Positions 1-11,290 of a stretch of DNA of 64,000 bases are shown piece after piece. The stretch's first letter is position 1. Every line of letters begins with the position of its first letter. Source of the DNA: Artemisia argyi. Lineage: Eukaryota > Streptophyta > Magnoliopsida > Asterales > Asteraceae. The DNA is taken from NCBI GenBank assembly GCA_030686995.1, contig CM060708.1, forward strand, positions 260,528,044 to 260,592,043, written 5' to 3'. Under the pieces are notes generated by a model. The model was not told where the DNA came from and did not search any database. It was given only the letters and a program-made list of their open reading frames with translations. The position numbers were made by a program, and so were the translations under genes.

Positions 1-2270
1 CTAAGGAAACATAAACACGCCAATATATATATCTTGCATCTAGTCCATGATATGGTATGATGTATAATGTAAGTCGTTGAAAGAAAAGATTCATGAAACA
101 TGTATGTTTTGTATATCGTTTACTACCGTTCGGGCCGACATAATTCAGAAGTCATGTTAGTAAGCGTTCGAGGAGCCAGGACACTTTAACTCGTAAATCC
201 ACAACTCAACTCGACGGCTTACATAATGAACTCCTCACATGAGACTCCCTACTATTGTAGTAATTGATGAAATATATAGATATAAGTTTTGATCCGAAAA
301 GTTACATGTCCGATACTTGAAAAAACTTAGGAAAGTTTATTTGTACATGAAGATTGTTATTAGGGGTAGTTTCATAAGTCTTGTATGACCATTTTCTCTT
401 TGTAATATCTCATGGTTCCTTTAGATGAAGTAGATCCAAATTGTATGTTCAAGTTATCGCCAACTTCTCTAGTTCATGTATTTGCCTTGGTAAGCTTGTA
501 TGGTCATTTCGTCATGGCCTAGCCATGACCTTTGGTCATTGTTCCATGGTCTTGAGACTCAACCTTGGCTCTAGCCATGGTTGTGGTCTTGATTCTAGGT
601 CATAAGACCCCTTTGGTCTTCATAAACCATAACTTATATGTAATGACTTTGGTCTAAAAATGGGCTGTTAAGATTTTGAAGAATTTATCACTCAAAAAGC
701 GTTTTCAGGGCTCGAGCTTCTTCATTCCTGAACGAAAACGTCGTTCCGGACAACTTTCATGCTTTAACTTTTTGATGAATCGGACCAGAAGTGTGACTTT
801 CAAAACCCAAATTTGATCAGAATGGTATTTGGCAGTTTGCCGCAAAGTTTTGGTAATTTCAAATGGGCGTAACTTTTGACTCGTATACTCGTTTTAGGTG
901 GTTCAAATTGCTATGGTTTCCTTGTTAAGTCCTCTACTGTAATATGTAATGATCCAACATCATGTTTTTACCATTTTGATCAGGTCTTACCAAGAAAGTC
1001 ACTAGTTTACTTGTTTTAGTAACTTGTTGTAACAATCAATAACAATAACTTGTTTTGCTCACTTTTATACATCATGGACATAACTACAAGACATAATATA
1101 GCAAGAATAACATGTAAATAACATGAACATGATTATTTAACAAGAATCATGTTAGGGTTTGGCTTACAACTTTTGGCTTTCAAAGATGAAAGGAAGTAAC
1201 ATGTAAGGAAAAGGACTTTGATAGACTTGCTTCAACCCACTTCACTTCATGCAATCTTTCTACCCTTGTAATCTTGAAAGATGGATGATGAAGGTTGAGG
1301 TGAATTAAGTGGATTCAAACTCAAGAGAAATCACCAAAGTTCATGAGGTTATGGAAGTGTTTGATGAATGATAACCTATCTAGGGTTTCTACCTTGAACT
1401 AGCACTTGAATCTTGCATGAAACTTGGAAGAGAATGAACAAATGAGATGGGTTTGGTGTGTGGTTATGGTGGACGGCCAAGGAGAGGGAGGGGGTATTTA
1501 TATGGCTTGGAGGAGGTTAGAAAGGTTGACTTGTCAACCCTTGGAGGCCAAGGTTAACACATGGATGAAATCTAAGGGTTCAATGCATAAGATTGAGCCA
1601 CATAGTGTGAATCCCCCCTCCTAGTGGCAGTTCATATGCTTGGGGAACAAGGTGTGGACTTTTGATGATATTATCCAAGATATCTAGTATGTTTTGACTC
1701 CGTAAAATGCAAACCGTAAGTTGTTACGTCACAAAACGTAAAACTGGGTATCGTAAAAATACGAAACTTGGAGAAATGATTAAACTTGTCAAAATACTCC
1801 ATAATAAAATATAAAATGAGTGGTAGGTTCCATTTGGGTGGTAAAACCCTGCTAAAAACTGGAAACACGGGTCTAAAACGCGTAATACGTAAAACGTACG
1901 AATATTGCGTAAAATTGAGAAAAGTAAAATGTTACTTTTCTAATGTGATAAAAATGATTTAAAATGACTTATAATGTCTAGACTGGGCTCAGTCTAGTGT
2001 CGGTTGGTATTAAATGTCTTTTAGACATCAAACTGTAAGCCTAAAAATCACGAAATGACTTATAACATCAAGGGATGATTTTTGGTCAATGGAGGAGGGA
2101 AAAAATATGTTGACTTTTTCTAATAAGTTGAAAACTCAAATCGTCTTAGAAACGCGTTTTGTGGTCTAACGGTTAATCGCCCATACGGTTAAGCGTGCTC
2201 ATGCAAGAGTAGTACAGGCTTGGGTGACCTGCTGGGAAAAGTAATTAACCTGAAAATGCGAATTGTTACA
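1..2270 (-). mobile_element. Ty3/gypsy-type LTR, partial, running off the left edge
   Basis: Read on the minus strand the segment begins TGTAACAATTCGCATTTTC at 2270, followed by the cccagcaggtcaccc motif common near the start of plant gypsy (Tekay-like) LTRs. A TATAAATA box lies about 770 bases further in. No primer-binding site or coding sequence follows before the window edge, so the LTR must extend past position 1. Its outer end meets a copia LTR exactly where that copia LTR is broken (2270/2271), so this element probably inserted into the copia LTR. The superfamily is an inference from LTR style. Confidence 0.6.
1494..1503 (-). promoter_or_regulatory. TATA box of the antisense gypsy-type LTR
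   Basis: The plus strand reads gtatttatat, that is ATATAAATAC on the minus strand, followed by a C-rich leader. This fits the U3/R junction of an LTR transcribed leftwards. Confidence 0.5.
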
Positions 2271-2829
2271 AGCTATGACTCATACAAACAGCTGTGTAGA
2301 TAAGTACGACTTATTCTACTGATTCATATACAAGAAAATATCTTTGTTGTAGTCATCAAATTGAACACTCCAAGTGAGTTGTAATCCTAGATACATGTTG
2401 TATCTTAATGACTAACATGATAAATCATCATCTAAGCTAGAACAAGTGATTAGTCATAAGCTAGTTATTTGTTGAGTCATGAAGTTTGTAAAAGATCTTT
2501 CCTTGGACTATAAAAGGAAAATCTTAGATGTGTATAAAAATATCAATCTAGAATGTGCATGTGAAAAGATATACACAGACAATACAAAGAACAAACATAA
2601 GTCACATAAGATTCAAGGTCTTGTAACCCTAGTGATAGTAAAGATCACTCGTATTATTTTGAATAATATTGAAGCATTTGGTGTTAACTATTCCATTTCC
2701 ATATCCAAAACATAAATCTTCTAAAGTGTGGTTAAGTAGATTCCGCATACTTAATCATATTCACACAAACATATCTTATACACAAAGAACGAAGGCTTAA
2801 CCACCTTACCGTGTAATCGACCCTCAACA
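2271..2829 (+). repeat. 5' LTR of the copia element, 3' portion only
   Basis: It is nearly identical to 10732-11290, with differences near 2673 and 2772, and ends in CA just before the primer-binding site. The first 192 bases of the LTR are missing because an antisense gypsy-type LTR starts at 2270. A TATA-like actataaaagg lies near 2507. The 78-codon open frame inside it also occurs in the 3' LTR and is not considered a gene. Confidence 0.9.
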
Positions 2830-2831
2830 AG

Positions 2832-2843
2832 TGGTATCAAAGC
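2832..2843 (+). other. Primer-binding site, initiator Met tRNA type
   Basis: TGGTATCAAAGC lies two bases after the 5' LTR and differs by one base from the usual plant copia site TGGTATCAGAGC. Confidence 0.85.
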
Positions 2844-2882
2844 GCCAGGTTGATATTTTTGTTTTAGAAGAAGAAGCTAGAA

Positions 2883-5453
2883 ATGGATGTTGAGTCTATT
2901 CAAACAAATGTTGCTGCAAAATTACCAATGCTCAAACAGAATGTGTTTGAGATGTGGAGGTTAAGAATAGAACAATATTTTCAAGTGCAAGATTATACAC
3001 TTTGGGAAATTATTGAAGATGGAGATTCTTTCAAGTCTACAACCACTACATCAACAGTTGATGGTAAGGAAGTTGCAAAGCTGCAAACCAAGCCACAAAC
3101 TGCAGAAGATAGAATTAAGAAGAAGAATGACCTAAAGGCCAGAAGCATGCTGATGATGACCATTCCAAATGATCAACTTATAAACTTCAGTAAATTCAAA
3201 GATGCAAAATCATTATTTGAGGCCATTATTGCAAGGTACGGTGGGAATGAAGCCACCAAGAAGACCCAGAAAACTCTTCTTAAGCAACAGTTTGAAAATT
3301 TCACATCAACCAACCATGAATCTTTAGACCATATGTTCAACAGGCTACAGAATATTGTGAGTCAACTTGCTATTCTTGGAGTTGAAATACCTCAAGAAGA
3401 TTTAAACTCAAAATTTCTGAGAAGCTTACCTGAAGAGTGGGCTATGCATGTTGTTGTCTGGAAGAACAAGTCAGACATTGACACTATGGATCTTACGGAT
3501 CTGTATAGCAATTTTAAAATTGTTGAGCAAGATTTGAAGAAAACTGGAGGTTCTAACTCAAGCACTGGGAACATGGCATTTATGTCATCTCCTAGTAATT
3601 CAGTTCCAGTTACTAATGAGAAAGTTCATGATGGTGTAAGTGCTGCAAGTTCATCAAGCAGTACTTTTGGAATTTTGGATGAGAAAACATGTTGTGCTTT
3701 TTTCACAAGCAAGCATAATGGATCCATGTTAACTCATGAAGACCTCCAAGAGATCAATGATGATGATCTGGAGGAAATGGATCTAAAATGGCAAATTTCT
3801 CTTCTTAGCATGAGAGCTAAGAAATTCTATCAAAGGACGGGGAAGAAGATCACAATCAGTAGCAATGATCCTGCTGGTTATGACAAGTCAAAGATAGAAT
3901 GCTACAACTGTCACAAGATGGGACACTTCTTAAGAGAGTGTAGAAGACCAAGACAACAAGATAGCAGAAATAGAGATGTTGGAAGCAAATCCAATACAAG
4001 GGAGATTTCTGAACCAAAAGCTATGGTAGCTATTGATGGGTTAGGTTTTGATTGGAGCTTCATGGATGATGAAGAAAAGGGTTCTTCACAGATGGCTCTT
4101 ATGGCATTTACTGCAACTGAGGTACATGATCATAAATCTTGTTCAAATACTTGTACTGCTCTTAAAGACTTAAAAATCTTAATTAAACAGTATGATGACC
4201 AAAAGGTTCAGCTAGCCAAAACTGATCAAGATCTTTTCAATTATAAATGTGGTTTAGAATCTATAGAGAGGCAAATCCTATACTATAAAAAGAATGAACT
4301 TACCTTTACTGATGCTAAAACTTTACTTGAAAATGACAATCAATTTAAAGATCAAATCATTGAGGCTTTAAAAGAAGCATTGGATAGGGTTAAGACTGAA
4401 AAAGAAAACATTCAATTGACTGTAGAGAAGCTTGAACATGCTTCTAAAAATGTAACCAAAATAATAGACAGTCAAGTGAATAATAAAGTTAAGTCAGGAT
4501 TAGGATATAATACAACCCCACCTCCCTATAGAGGTATCCCAAAACCCCCAGGGATAGACCTAGAGCATTCAGGATTACCTGAATTTCAGCTACCTAAGTT
4601 ACAATATGGAGTTCAACCAAACTCTAATATAGTAGCTGATGAGCCTAAGAAAGAAAGTAAATGTTCATGTAAAACATTACTTTTTCAGGACAAGGTGTCC
4701 TTTGTAAATAAACAGGTTATGTCTAAACCTGAAGTGGTTAAGAAAGCAAGAACAAGAGTTCCTAAGATAGTCAAACACAATACTGATAGGCCTAAAACCA
4801 ATGAAAAATATGTTAGGCAACCAGTTAGATATTGTGAACAATATAGAACCACAAACAAGCCCAGAGGTAACCAAAGAAATTGGAATAACCTCAAGTCTTA
4901 CCAACTAGGTGATGACTTTGCTTTTCACAATAAAGCTTGTTTCATTTGTGGTAGTTTTGACCATCTTGCAGCTTTCTGTAACCAATGGGTATCTTGGTAT
5001 GAAAGTAATAGAGTGAACTACAAAAGTCAAACACCTAAATCTCATTTTCACTCTAATTCTAAAAGATCAAAACCCAAAACAGTCACAAAAACTGTTCCTG
5101 CTGAAAGGAAAATGGTTTCTGCTGAAAAACCATATATGATTGTTTACCCAAAATCAACAATTAAGGGTGCAAAAACAACTTTCAAACATGCATCTAATAT
5201 TGTTCAAAGGCCCATTCAAACAAAAGCAGTGGTCCAAAAACAAGTTTGGAGACCAAAGGGTACAACTACAAAGCTAGCAGTTTCTTCTGCTAAGCATACT
5301 GCTGCTAAGGGTAACAGGGCAAATGCTGTTAAGGCCTCAGCATGTTGGATTCTTAAATCCAATGTTGCATCAACAGTCCTCAAGAGATTACATTTCATTG
5401 ATGCAAGAGGCAGATCCAAGTCAGTGTTGGCTTGGATCCCCAAAGAAAACTAA
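2883..5453 (+). CDS. Gag polyprotein of Sirevirus-like copia element (856 aa)
   Basis: This is the structural protein that forms the particle and packages element RNA. The N-terminal about 230 residues resemble the copia gag domain (DUF4219/UBN2 type), with a MWRLRIEQYF motif near the start. A CCHC zinc knuckle CYNCHKMGHFLREC begins near residue 340 and a second, CFICGSFDHLAAFC, near residue 686. Residues about 435-560 are rich in Lys, Glu, Gln and Leu and look like a coiled coil. The tail is basic. The ATG at 2883 is the first in-frame ATG after the primer-binding site. The frame is intact and ends in TAA, with pol continuing in the same frame. The length far exceeds ordinary copia gag but suits Sireviruses. 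Confidence 0.9.
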   Translation: MDVESIQTNVAAKLPMLKQNVFEMWRLRIEQYFQVQDYTLWEIIEDGDSFKSTTTTSTVDGKEVAKLQTKPQTAEDRIKKKNDLKARSMLMMTIPNDQLINFSKFKDAKSLFEAIIARYGGNEATKKTQKTLLKQQFENFTSTNHESLDHMFNRLQNIVSQLAILGVEIPQEDLNSKFLRSLPEEWAMHVVVWKNKSDIDTMDLTDLYSNFKIVEQDLKKTGGSNSSTGNMAFMSSPSNSVPVTNEKVHDGVSAASSSSSTFGILDEKTCCAFFTSKHNGSMLTHEDLQEINDDDLEEMDLKWQISLLSMRAKKFYQRTGKKITISSNDPAGYDKSKIECYNCHKMGHFLRECRRPRQQDSRNRDVGSKSNTREISEPKAMVAIDGLGFDWSFMDDEEKGSSQMALMAFTATEVHDHKSCSNTCTALKDLKILIKQYDDQKVQLAKTDQDLFNYKCGLESIERQILYYKKNELTFTDAKTLLENDNQFKDQIIEALKEALDRVKTEKENIQLTVEKLEHASKNVTKIIDSQVNNKVKSGLGYNTTPPPYRGIPKPPGIDLEHSGLPEFQLPKLQYGVQPNSNIVADEPKKESKCSCKTLLFQDKVSFVNKQVMSKPEVVKKARTRVPKIVKHNTDRPKTNEKYVRQPVRYCEQYRTTNKPRGNQRNWNNLKSYQLGDDFAFHNKACFICGSFDHLAAFCNQWVSWYESNRVNYKSQTPKSHFHSNSKRSKPKTVTKTVPAERKMVSAEKPYMIVYPKSTIKGAKTTFKHASNIVQRPIQTKAVVQKQVWRPKGTTTKLAVSSAKHTAAKGNRANAVKASACWILKSNVASTVLKRLHFIDARGRSKSVLAWIPKEN

Positions 5454-5465
5454 TTCTTTTATTTT

Positions 5466-8400
5466 GTGCAGGGACATTCACCAACAGATCATGAAGATCA
5501 AGGATATTCAGATAGTGGGTGTTCAAGGCACATGACAGGCAACATGTCTTATCTTTCCAACTTTCAATCAATTGATGGTGGATATGTTACCTTTGGAGGA
5601 GGAATTGGTGGAAAGATTACTGGTAAATGTACTATCAAAACCAGTAAATTAGATTTTGAAGATGTGTTTTATGTGCAAGAGCTTAAGTATAATCTCTTTA
5701 GTGTCTCACAAATGTGTGACAGAAAGAATAATGTTCTTTTTACTGAGACTGAATGTCTTGTACTTTCTCCTGATTTTAAGATGCCTGATGAAAGTCAAGT
5801 ACTTCTTAAAATTCCTAGGAAGGGCAATATGTACAGTGTTGATATGAATAACATTGTTTCTAAAGATGCTTTAACTTGTCTTGTTGCAAAGGCCACATTA
5901 GATGAATCTATGTTATGGCATAGGAGACTTGGTCATATTAACTTCAAAACCATAAATAAGATTGTCAAAGATGGTTTGGTAAGAGATTTACCTCAAAAAC
6001 GATTTGAAAATGATCAAACATGCATTGCTTGTCTTAAAGGCAAACAACACAAAGTCACTTGTAAGCCCAAGATTTTTAACTCTATCAATCAATCATTGTT
6101 TATGCTTCATATGGACTTATTTGGACCTGTTTCAGTAAGTAGTATAATGCATAAGAGATTTTGTCTAGTTGTTACTGATGACTATAGTAGATTTACATGG
6201 GTATTCTTTTTAGGAACTAAGGATGAGACTTCTAGCATCCTTAAGACCTTCATTACAGAGATAGAAAACCTAGTAAGCAAAAGAGTAAAAGTCATTAGAT
6301 GTGATAATGGGACAGAATTTAAAAATAGAGTTATGGATGATTTCTGCAAAGAAAATGGTATTAAAAGAGAATTTAGTGTTGCTAGAACTCCTCAACAGAA
6401 TGGAGTAGCTGAAAGAAAGAATAGAACACTAATAGAAGCTGCTAGAACTATGTTAGCTGATTCAAAGTTGCCTATAACTTTTTGGGCTGAAGTTGAAGCA
6501 GTCAACACTGCTTGTTATGTTCAGAACAGAGTTTTAATAGTGCAGCCTCACAATAAGACATCATATGAACTTTTTAGAGGTAGAACTCCTGAAATAGGAT
6601 TTCTTAGACCTTTTGGATGTCATGTGACAATTCTAAATACCTTAGACCATCTTGGAAAGTTTAATGGTAAAGCAGATGAAGGATTCTTAGTTAGATACTC
6701 TATCAATAGCAAAGCATTCAGAGTGTACAACATAAGAACTAGAAGAGTAGAAGAAAATCTGCATGTGAGATTTTTAGAAAATAAATCTAATGTAGAAGGT
6801 CAAGGACCAAAATGGCTATTTGATCTTGAATCTCTAACCCATTCAATGAATTATGTGCCTGTTGTTGCAGAAATTAATGATTTTTCAGGTTCACAAGCAA
6901 CAAATGAGGCAAGGTTAGACAAGAAGACACATCAAGATTATGTGATGATGCCAATATGGTCAAATACAAGTGTGGAATCAACTTCAACAAATGGTGAATC
7001 TTCTTCTGGAAAAACTAAAGAAGGTGTTGAAGATAAAAACAGAGAAGGAAGAACACAAGAACAACAAAACGTTCCTGCCAATGAGCAAAACGTTCCTGCT
7101 GATGAGCAAAGCGTTCCTGCCAATGAGCAAAATGTTCCTGCTGATAAGCAAATTGTTTCTGCTGATATTTCTTCAGAAGAAACAAAAGCAGACTTTTCAG
7201 AAGATGAGGTGGATTTAAGTAATATTCCATCTGATTATCAAGTTCCTTCCACTCCACAATCAAGGATTCACAAAGTTCACTCCCTAGAAAATGTGATTGG
7301 AGATGTACAATCTGGTGTGAAGACAAGACAACAATTGATGTCTTCAGATCAAAAAGGGATTCTTGATGCCCTTTATGCTTCAAAGCAGCATGAGTTTTCA
7401 AACTCCTGTTTGTTTGTATGTTTTCTCTCACAAGATGAACCAAAGAATATTCATAAAGCCCTAGAAAATTCAAGCTGGTTAGAGGCTATGCAAGAGGAGC
7501 TTCTTCAGTTCAAAATTCAAAAGGTATGGGTGCTAGTTGATTTACCTAATGGTGTAAGAGTAATTGGCACTAGATGGGTTTTTAGAAATAAAAGGGATGA
7601 AAGAGGCATAGTGATTAAGAATAAGGCTAGATTAGTAGCACAAGGGTACACACAACAAGAAGGGATAGACTATGATGAGGTTTATGCTCCAGTAGCTCGA
7701 ATTGAGGCAATTAGGCTTTTCTTAGCTTATGCTTCATTTATGAACTTCACAGTTTACCAAATGGATGTCAAGAGTGCATTTTTATATGGTTCAATTGAAG
7801 AAGAGGTGTATGTTACACAACCTCCAGGCTTCACTGATCCTGACCATCCAAACAAAGTGTACAAGGTAGTTAAAGCTCTATATGGCCTACATCAGGCACC
7901 AAGAGCTTGGTATGCAACACTAGCTTCCTATTTATTAGAGAATGGATTTCAAAGAGGAAACATTGATCAGACACTTTTCATCAAACAGCACAAGAAAGAT
8001 CTTCTGTTAGTACAGGTGTATGTAGATGACATTATCTTTGGATCTACAAGGAAGGAGATGTGTTTAGACTTTGAAAAACTTATGAAAGATAAGTTTCAGA
8101 TGAGTTCTATCGGAGAACTTACATTCTTTTTGGGTCTGCAAGTTAAGAAATCATCTGAAGGCATATTTATTAGTCAAGACAAATATGTTGCAGAGATTCT
8201 TAGAAAATTTCAATTTGCTAATTCAAAAATAGCAAGCACACCAATGGATCCTGAGAAGCCACTTCTTAAAGATGCAGATGGAGAAAATGTGGATGTACAT
8301 ACATACAGATCTATGATAGGTTCTTTAATGTATCTTACATCATCCAGACCTGATATCATGTTCTCTGTTTGTGCCTGTGCAAGATTTCAAGTAACTCCAA

Positions 8401-8960
8401 AGGTTTCTCATTTAACAGCAGTCAAAAGAATTTTTAGATATCTCAAAGGTCAACCAAGGTTGGGTTTATGGTATTCTAGAGAATCACCTTTTGATTTGAT
8501 AGCATTCTCAGACAGTGACTATGCTGGTGCTAGCTTGGACAGAAAGTCAACAACCGGAGGATGTCAATTCCTTGGATGCAGACTTATCTCATGGCAGTGT
8601 AAGAAGCAAACAATTGTGGCAAATTCAACAACTGAAGCTGAATATGTAGCTGCTGCAAGTTGCTGTGGTCAAGTTCTATGGCTTCAAAACCAACTTCTTG
8701 ATTATGGGTACAATTTCTTACATACCATAATTCATATTGATAATAGTAGTACAATTTGCATTATTAAAAATCCAGTGCAACATTCTAAAACAAAACACAT
8801 TGAAATAAGACATCATTTTATAAGAGATTGCAATGAGAAAAGGTTAATTCAAGTAATGAAAATTGCTTCAGATCAAAACTTTGCAGATCTTCTTACCAAA
8901 GCTTTTGATGTTGGTAGATTTCAGTACTTGGTAGCAAGTATTGGAATGCTTAATCTTTAA
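5466..8960 (+). CDS. Pol polyprotein of Sirevirus-like copia element (protease, integrase, RT, RNase H)
   Basis: The frame is the same as gag and opens directly after the gag TAA (5451-5453). There is no ATG near the front, so expression probably needs stop readthrough or splicing. Visible domains are the protease [10 protein letters not shown] (from about residue 16); the GAG-pre/integrase zinc region [10 protein letters not shown] with CIAC; the integrase core with [15 protein letters not shown] and NGVAERKNR (the D, D and E positions); reverse transcriptase with [10 protein letters not shown] and YVDDIIFG (near residue 852); and RNase H with SDSDYAG and STTEAEY. The copia order, integrase before reverse transcriptase, is clear. 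The roughly 1164-codon frame has no internal stops, so the enzymes may still be functional. Confidence 0.93.
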   Translation: MQGHSPTDHEDQGYSDSGCSRHMTGNMSYLSNFQSIDGGYVTFGGGIGGKITGKCTIKTSKLDFEDVFYVQELKYNLFSVSQMCDRKNNVLFTETECLVLSPDFKMPDESQVLLKIPRKGNMYSVDMNNIVSKDALTCLVAKATLDESMLWHRRLGHINFKTINKIVKDGLVRDLPQKRFENDQTCIACLKGKQHKVTCKPKIFNSINQSLFMLHMDLFGPVSVSSIMHKRFCLVVTDDYSRFTWVFFLGTKDETSSILKTFITEIENLVSKRVKVIRCDNGTEFKNRVMDDFCKENGIKREFSVARTPQQNGVAERKNRTLIEAARTMLADSKLPITFWAEVEAVNTACYVQNRVLIVQPHNKTSYELFRGRTPEIGFLRPFGCHVTILNTLDHLGKFNGKADEGFLVRYSINSKAFRVYNIRTRRVEENLHVRFLENKSNVEGQGPKWLFDLESLTHSMNYVPVVAEINDFSGSQATNEARLDKKTHQDYVMMPIWSNTSVESTSTNGESSSGKTKEGVEDKNREGRTQEQQNVPANEQNVPADEQSVPANEQNVPADKQIVSADISSEETKADFSEDEVDLSNIPSDYQVPSTPQSRIHKVHSLENVIGDVQSGVKTRQQLMSSDQKGILDALYASKQHEFSNSCLFVCFLSQDEPKNIHKALENSSWLEAMQEELLQFKIQKVWVLVDLPNGVRVIGTRWVFRNKRDERGIVIKNKARLVAQGYTQQEGIDYDEVYAPVARIEAIRLFLAYASFMNFTVYQMDVKSAFLYGSIEEEVYVTQPPGFTDPDHPNKVYKVVKALYGLHQAPRAWYATLASYLLENGFQRGNIDQTLFIKQHKKDLLLVQVYVDDIIFGSTRKEMCLDFEKLMKDKFQMSSIGELTFFLGLQVKKSSEGIFISQDKYVAEILRKFQFANSKIASTPMDPEKPLLKDADGENVDVHTYRSMIGSLMYLTSSRPDIMFSVCACARFQVTPKVSHLTAVKRIFRYLKGQPRLGLWYSRESPFDLIAFSDSDYAGASLDRKSTTGGCQFLGCRLISWQCKKQTIVANSTTEAEYVAAASCCGQVLWLQNQLLDYGYNFLHTIIHIDNSSTICIIKNPVQHSKTKHIEIRHHFIRDCNEKRLIQVMKIASDQNFADLLTKAFDVGRFQYLVASIGMLNL
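7078..7176 (+). repeat. 21-bp in-frame minisatellite inside pol
   Basis: Four full units and a partial fifth encode variants of the heptapeptide NVPANEQ. They lie in the hydrophilic linker between integrase and reverse transcriptase. The multiple-of-three unit keeps the frame open. Confidence 0.85.
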
Positions 8961-9891
8961 ATTTTTCAATATAATGTGTTTTTGTATATAGATTTTGTTA
9001 ATGCATCTAACTTTGTTATTTAAGACTACTATTAACAATATTTGAAGTTATTCATACAGTTAGTCCTATGCATTATTCTAATTCAAGGCAAGTACTTTGT
9101 ACTTTGTTCTTTTGGTTTTAGACTAACAATTTCAGGTATAAATATTTAAGCTGAAAGGTTATTTCAAGTGAAATCTGCTGATCAAAGCTGCTGATCATTG
9201 CTGCTGATATAATAGGTTCATGATAGAAAAAGTTTGGGACTTCAAAACTCCTTAAAACTTCTTTCTTGAAATCTGATTATGATGTTTCACATTGAATTGA
9301 TAAATTAGTTGATCATTTAATAACTGATACAACTCACTTTCTGTCATTTTATACTCTCAAGTATAATGTGACTAATCTACGGATATCTGATAGAAAGAAC
9401 AGCGAGCAACAGTGAATCTAACACTTGTGTTAGAGGTAACAAATGCCACGAGCTGGAAACCCTGTAAAGAAAGCCTTTTGAATAGGTTTATCTATACACA
9501 GGCGGTTATTTATAACTGAAAACATTGGTTCTCACACAACCAGAGGTTGCTTTAAACCGAAATTTTGACTAAGTGTCTGTTACACACTTAATCCCTTCAA
9601 AATGGTTGTAAGCAGTATGATTTTTCATAATAAAATCATATACATACTGCTAAGGCAAAAGTTTCTTAAAAGGATTTTTTAAAAGATGACTTTAAAAACC
9701 ATCATCAGATGGACCATGAGTCAAAAACGTCCATTGAATCACCTCTCATAGGAGTTAACACACCTAGAAGTGATGAGGGCAGAATCTTAAACTCTTAAGG
9801 AATTGATGGCTTCATGTACAAATTGTCTGAAAACATGGAACAATGCTAGATCAGATGATGATGTTATGATTGTGAGAAAATCTTTCAAACA

Positions 9892-9958
9892 AGGGGAGGA
9901 TATGAATATAAGATGTTATTTGAATCTCAGGGGAGGAAACAAACATCTCAGGGGAGGA
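9892..9958 (+). repeat. Multiplied polypurine-tract motif (three copies)
   Basis: The nonamer aggggagga occurs at 9892-9900, 9929-9937 and 9950-9958, and once more as the real tract next to the 3' LTR at 10530-10538. Duplicated polypurine tracts upstream of the 3' LTR are a described Sirevirus trait. Confidence 0.8.
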
Positions 9959-10041
9959 AATACAAGCCCAGTTTAAGGAAGATTAACCAAAAGAAAAGAC
10001 AAGATCATACAAGATGATGACATAGAGGTTGAAAATGACAA

Positions 10042-10319
10042 GAACATTCTTTAATGTTGTATTCAGAAGAGATGAAGCATTTCAAAAGAGAAAGTTCTAT
10101 CTAGGTCAAAAGTTGAAAAGATTCAATTTCAGTTCACTACGTTTGTTCATCACTTGCAAAGGCAAATTGATAGATGATATGAACATTCTTTAATGTTGTA
10201 TTCAGAATAGATGAAGCATTTCAAAAGAGAAAGTTCTATCTAGGTCAAAAGTTGAAAAGATTCAATTTTAGTTCACTACGTTTGTTCATCACTTGCAAAG
10301 GCAAATTGATAGATGATAT
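10042..10319 (+). repeat. 139-bp tandem duplication in the retroelement 3' region
   Basis: Units 10042-10180 and 10181-10319 are almost identical, differing at two positions that I saw (agaagag/agaatag and caatttc/caatttt). The duplication is therefore recent. Confidence 0.9.
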
Positions 10320-10529
10320 CTTGTTAAAATCAAAGGAAGATTGCACCATCTTTTAGTCCAAGATTGGAGCAAAGAACAGAAAGCAGATGTGTTCCAGAGA
10401 AAGATAATTTCATTCACTCAGAAGAAAAGAAAGTTCAGATCAACCAGTCTGAAAATAAAGTGTTTGAAAGATCTTCACAAAGTCCTCATTTAATTCGGGA
10501 AAACATGTTTGAATGTGATTCACATGTTT

Positions 10530-10539
10530 AGGGGAGGAT
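10530..10539 (+). other. Polypurine tract for plus-strand priming
   Basis: aggggaggat directly precedes the TGTTAGGAATT that starts the 3' LTR. Confidence 0.8.
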
Positions 10540-11290
10540 TGTTAGGAATTAAATAATCAAAAGAATCTGAAGATTCAGCATAACGGTTTAAAGGAAATAC
10601 AACAAGTATGTTTCTGCTGATAAAGCACAAAGCGAGTTTCCACTGATGGATTCTGCTGAAGACCGTTTCCACTGAAGGTGATTCTGCTGCTTGATTCTGC
10701 TTCTACTATGACTATGCTGCTATGACTCTGCAGCTATGACTCATACAAACAGCTGTGTAGATAAGTACGACTTATTCTACTGATTCATATACAAGAAAAT
10801 ATCTTTGTTGTAGTCATCAAATTGAACACTCCAAGTGAGTTGTAATCCTAGATACATGTTGTATCTTAATGACTAACATGATAAATCATCATCTAAGCTA
10901 GAACAAGTGATTAGTCATAAGCTAGTTATTTGTTGAGTCATGAAGTTTGTAAAAGATCTTTCCTTGGACTATAAAAGGAAAATCTTAGATGTGTATAAAA
11001 ATATCAATCTAGAATGTGCATGTGAAAAGATATACACAGACAATACAAAGAACAAACATAAGTCACATAAGATTCAAGGTCTTGTAACCCTAGTGATAGT
11101 AAAGATCACTCGTATTATTTTGAATAATATTGAATCATTTGGTGTTAACTATTCCATTTCCATATCCAAAACATAAATCTTCTAAAGTGTGGTTAAGTAG
11201 ATTCCGCATACTTAATCATATTCACACAAACATATTTTATACACAAAGAACGAAGGCTTAACCACCTTACCGTGTAATCGACCCTCAACA
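10540..11290 (+). repeat. 3' LTR of the copia element (751 bp, complete)
   Basis: It starts TGTTAGGAAT and ends CCTCAACA, so it has TG...CA ends. Its last 559 bases match the partial 5' LTR. A TATA-like actataaaagg occurs near 10968. The 5' flank of the element is outside the window, so the target duplication cannot be tested. Confidence 0.92.

Larger units (their letters stand above)
8961..10539 (+). other. Non-coding 3' region of the Sirevirus-like element
   Basis: These 1.58 kb between the pol stop and the 3' LTR carry no long ORF on either strand. Some Sireviruses have an env-like gene here, and none is visible. The stretch holds the multiplied purine tracts and a 139-bp tandem duplication. 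Confidence 0.75.
2271..11290 (+). mobile_element. Sirevirus-like Ty1/copia retrotransposon with interrupted 5' LTR
   Basis: The visible order is a partial 5' LTR, a primer-binding site, gag, an in-frame stop, pol (protease, integrase, reverse transcriptase, RNase H), a long non-coding 3' region with repeated purine tracts, and a complete 3' LTR. The very long gag with two zinc knuckles and a coiled coil, the stop between gag and pol, and the multiplied polypurine tract are traits known for Sireviruses. The shared 559 bases of the two LTRs differ at two positions that I found, so insertion was recent. The remaining about 192 bases of the 5' LTR are expected left of the window, beyond the gypsy insertion. 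No env-like ORF is present. Confidence 0.88.

Noticed and set aside
2479..2715. 78-codon ORF, repeated at 10940-11176
   Set aside because: It is LTR sequence present in both copies, without a known domain.
7015..7473. 152-codon antisense ORF inside pol
   Set aside because: It is a shadow of the pol linker and its 21-bp repeat.
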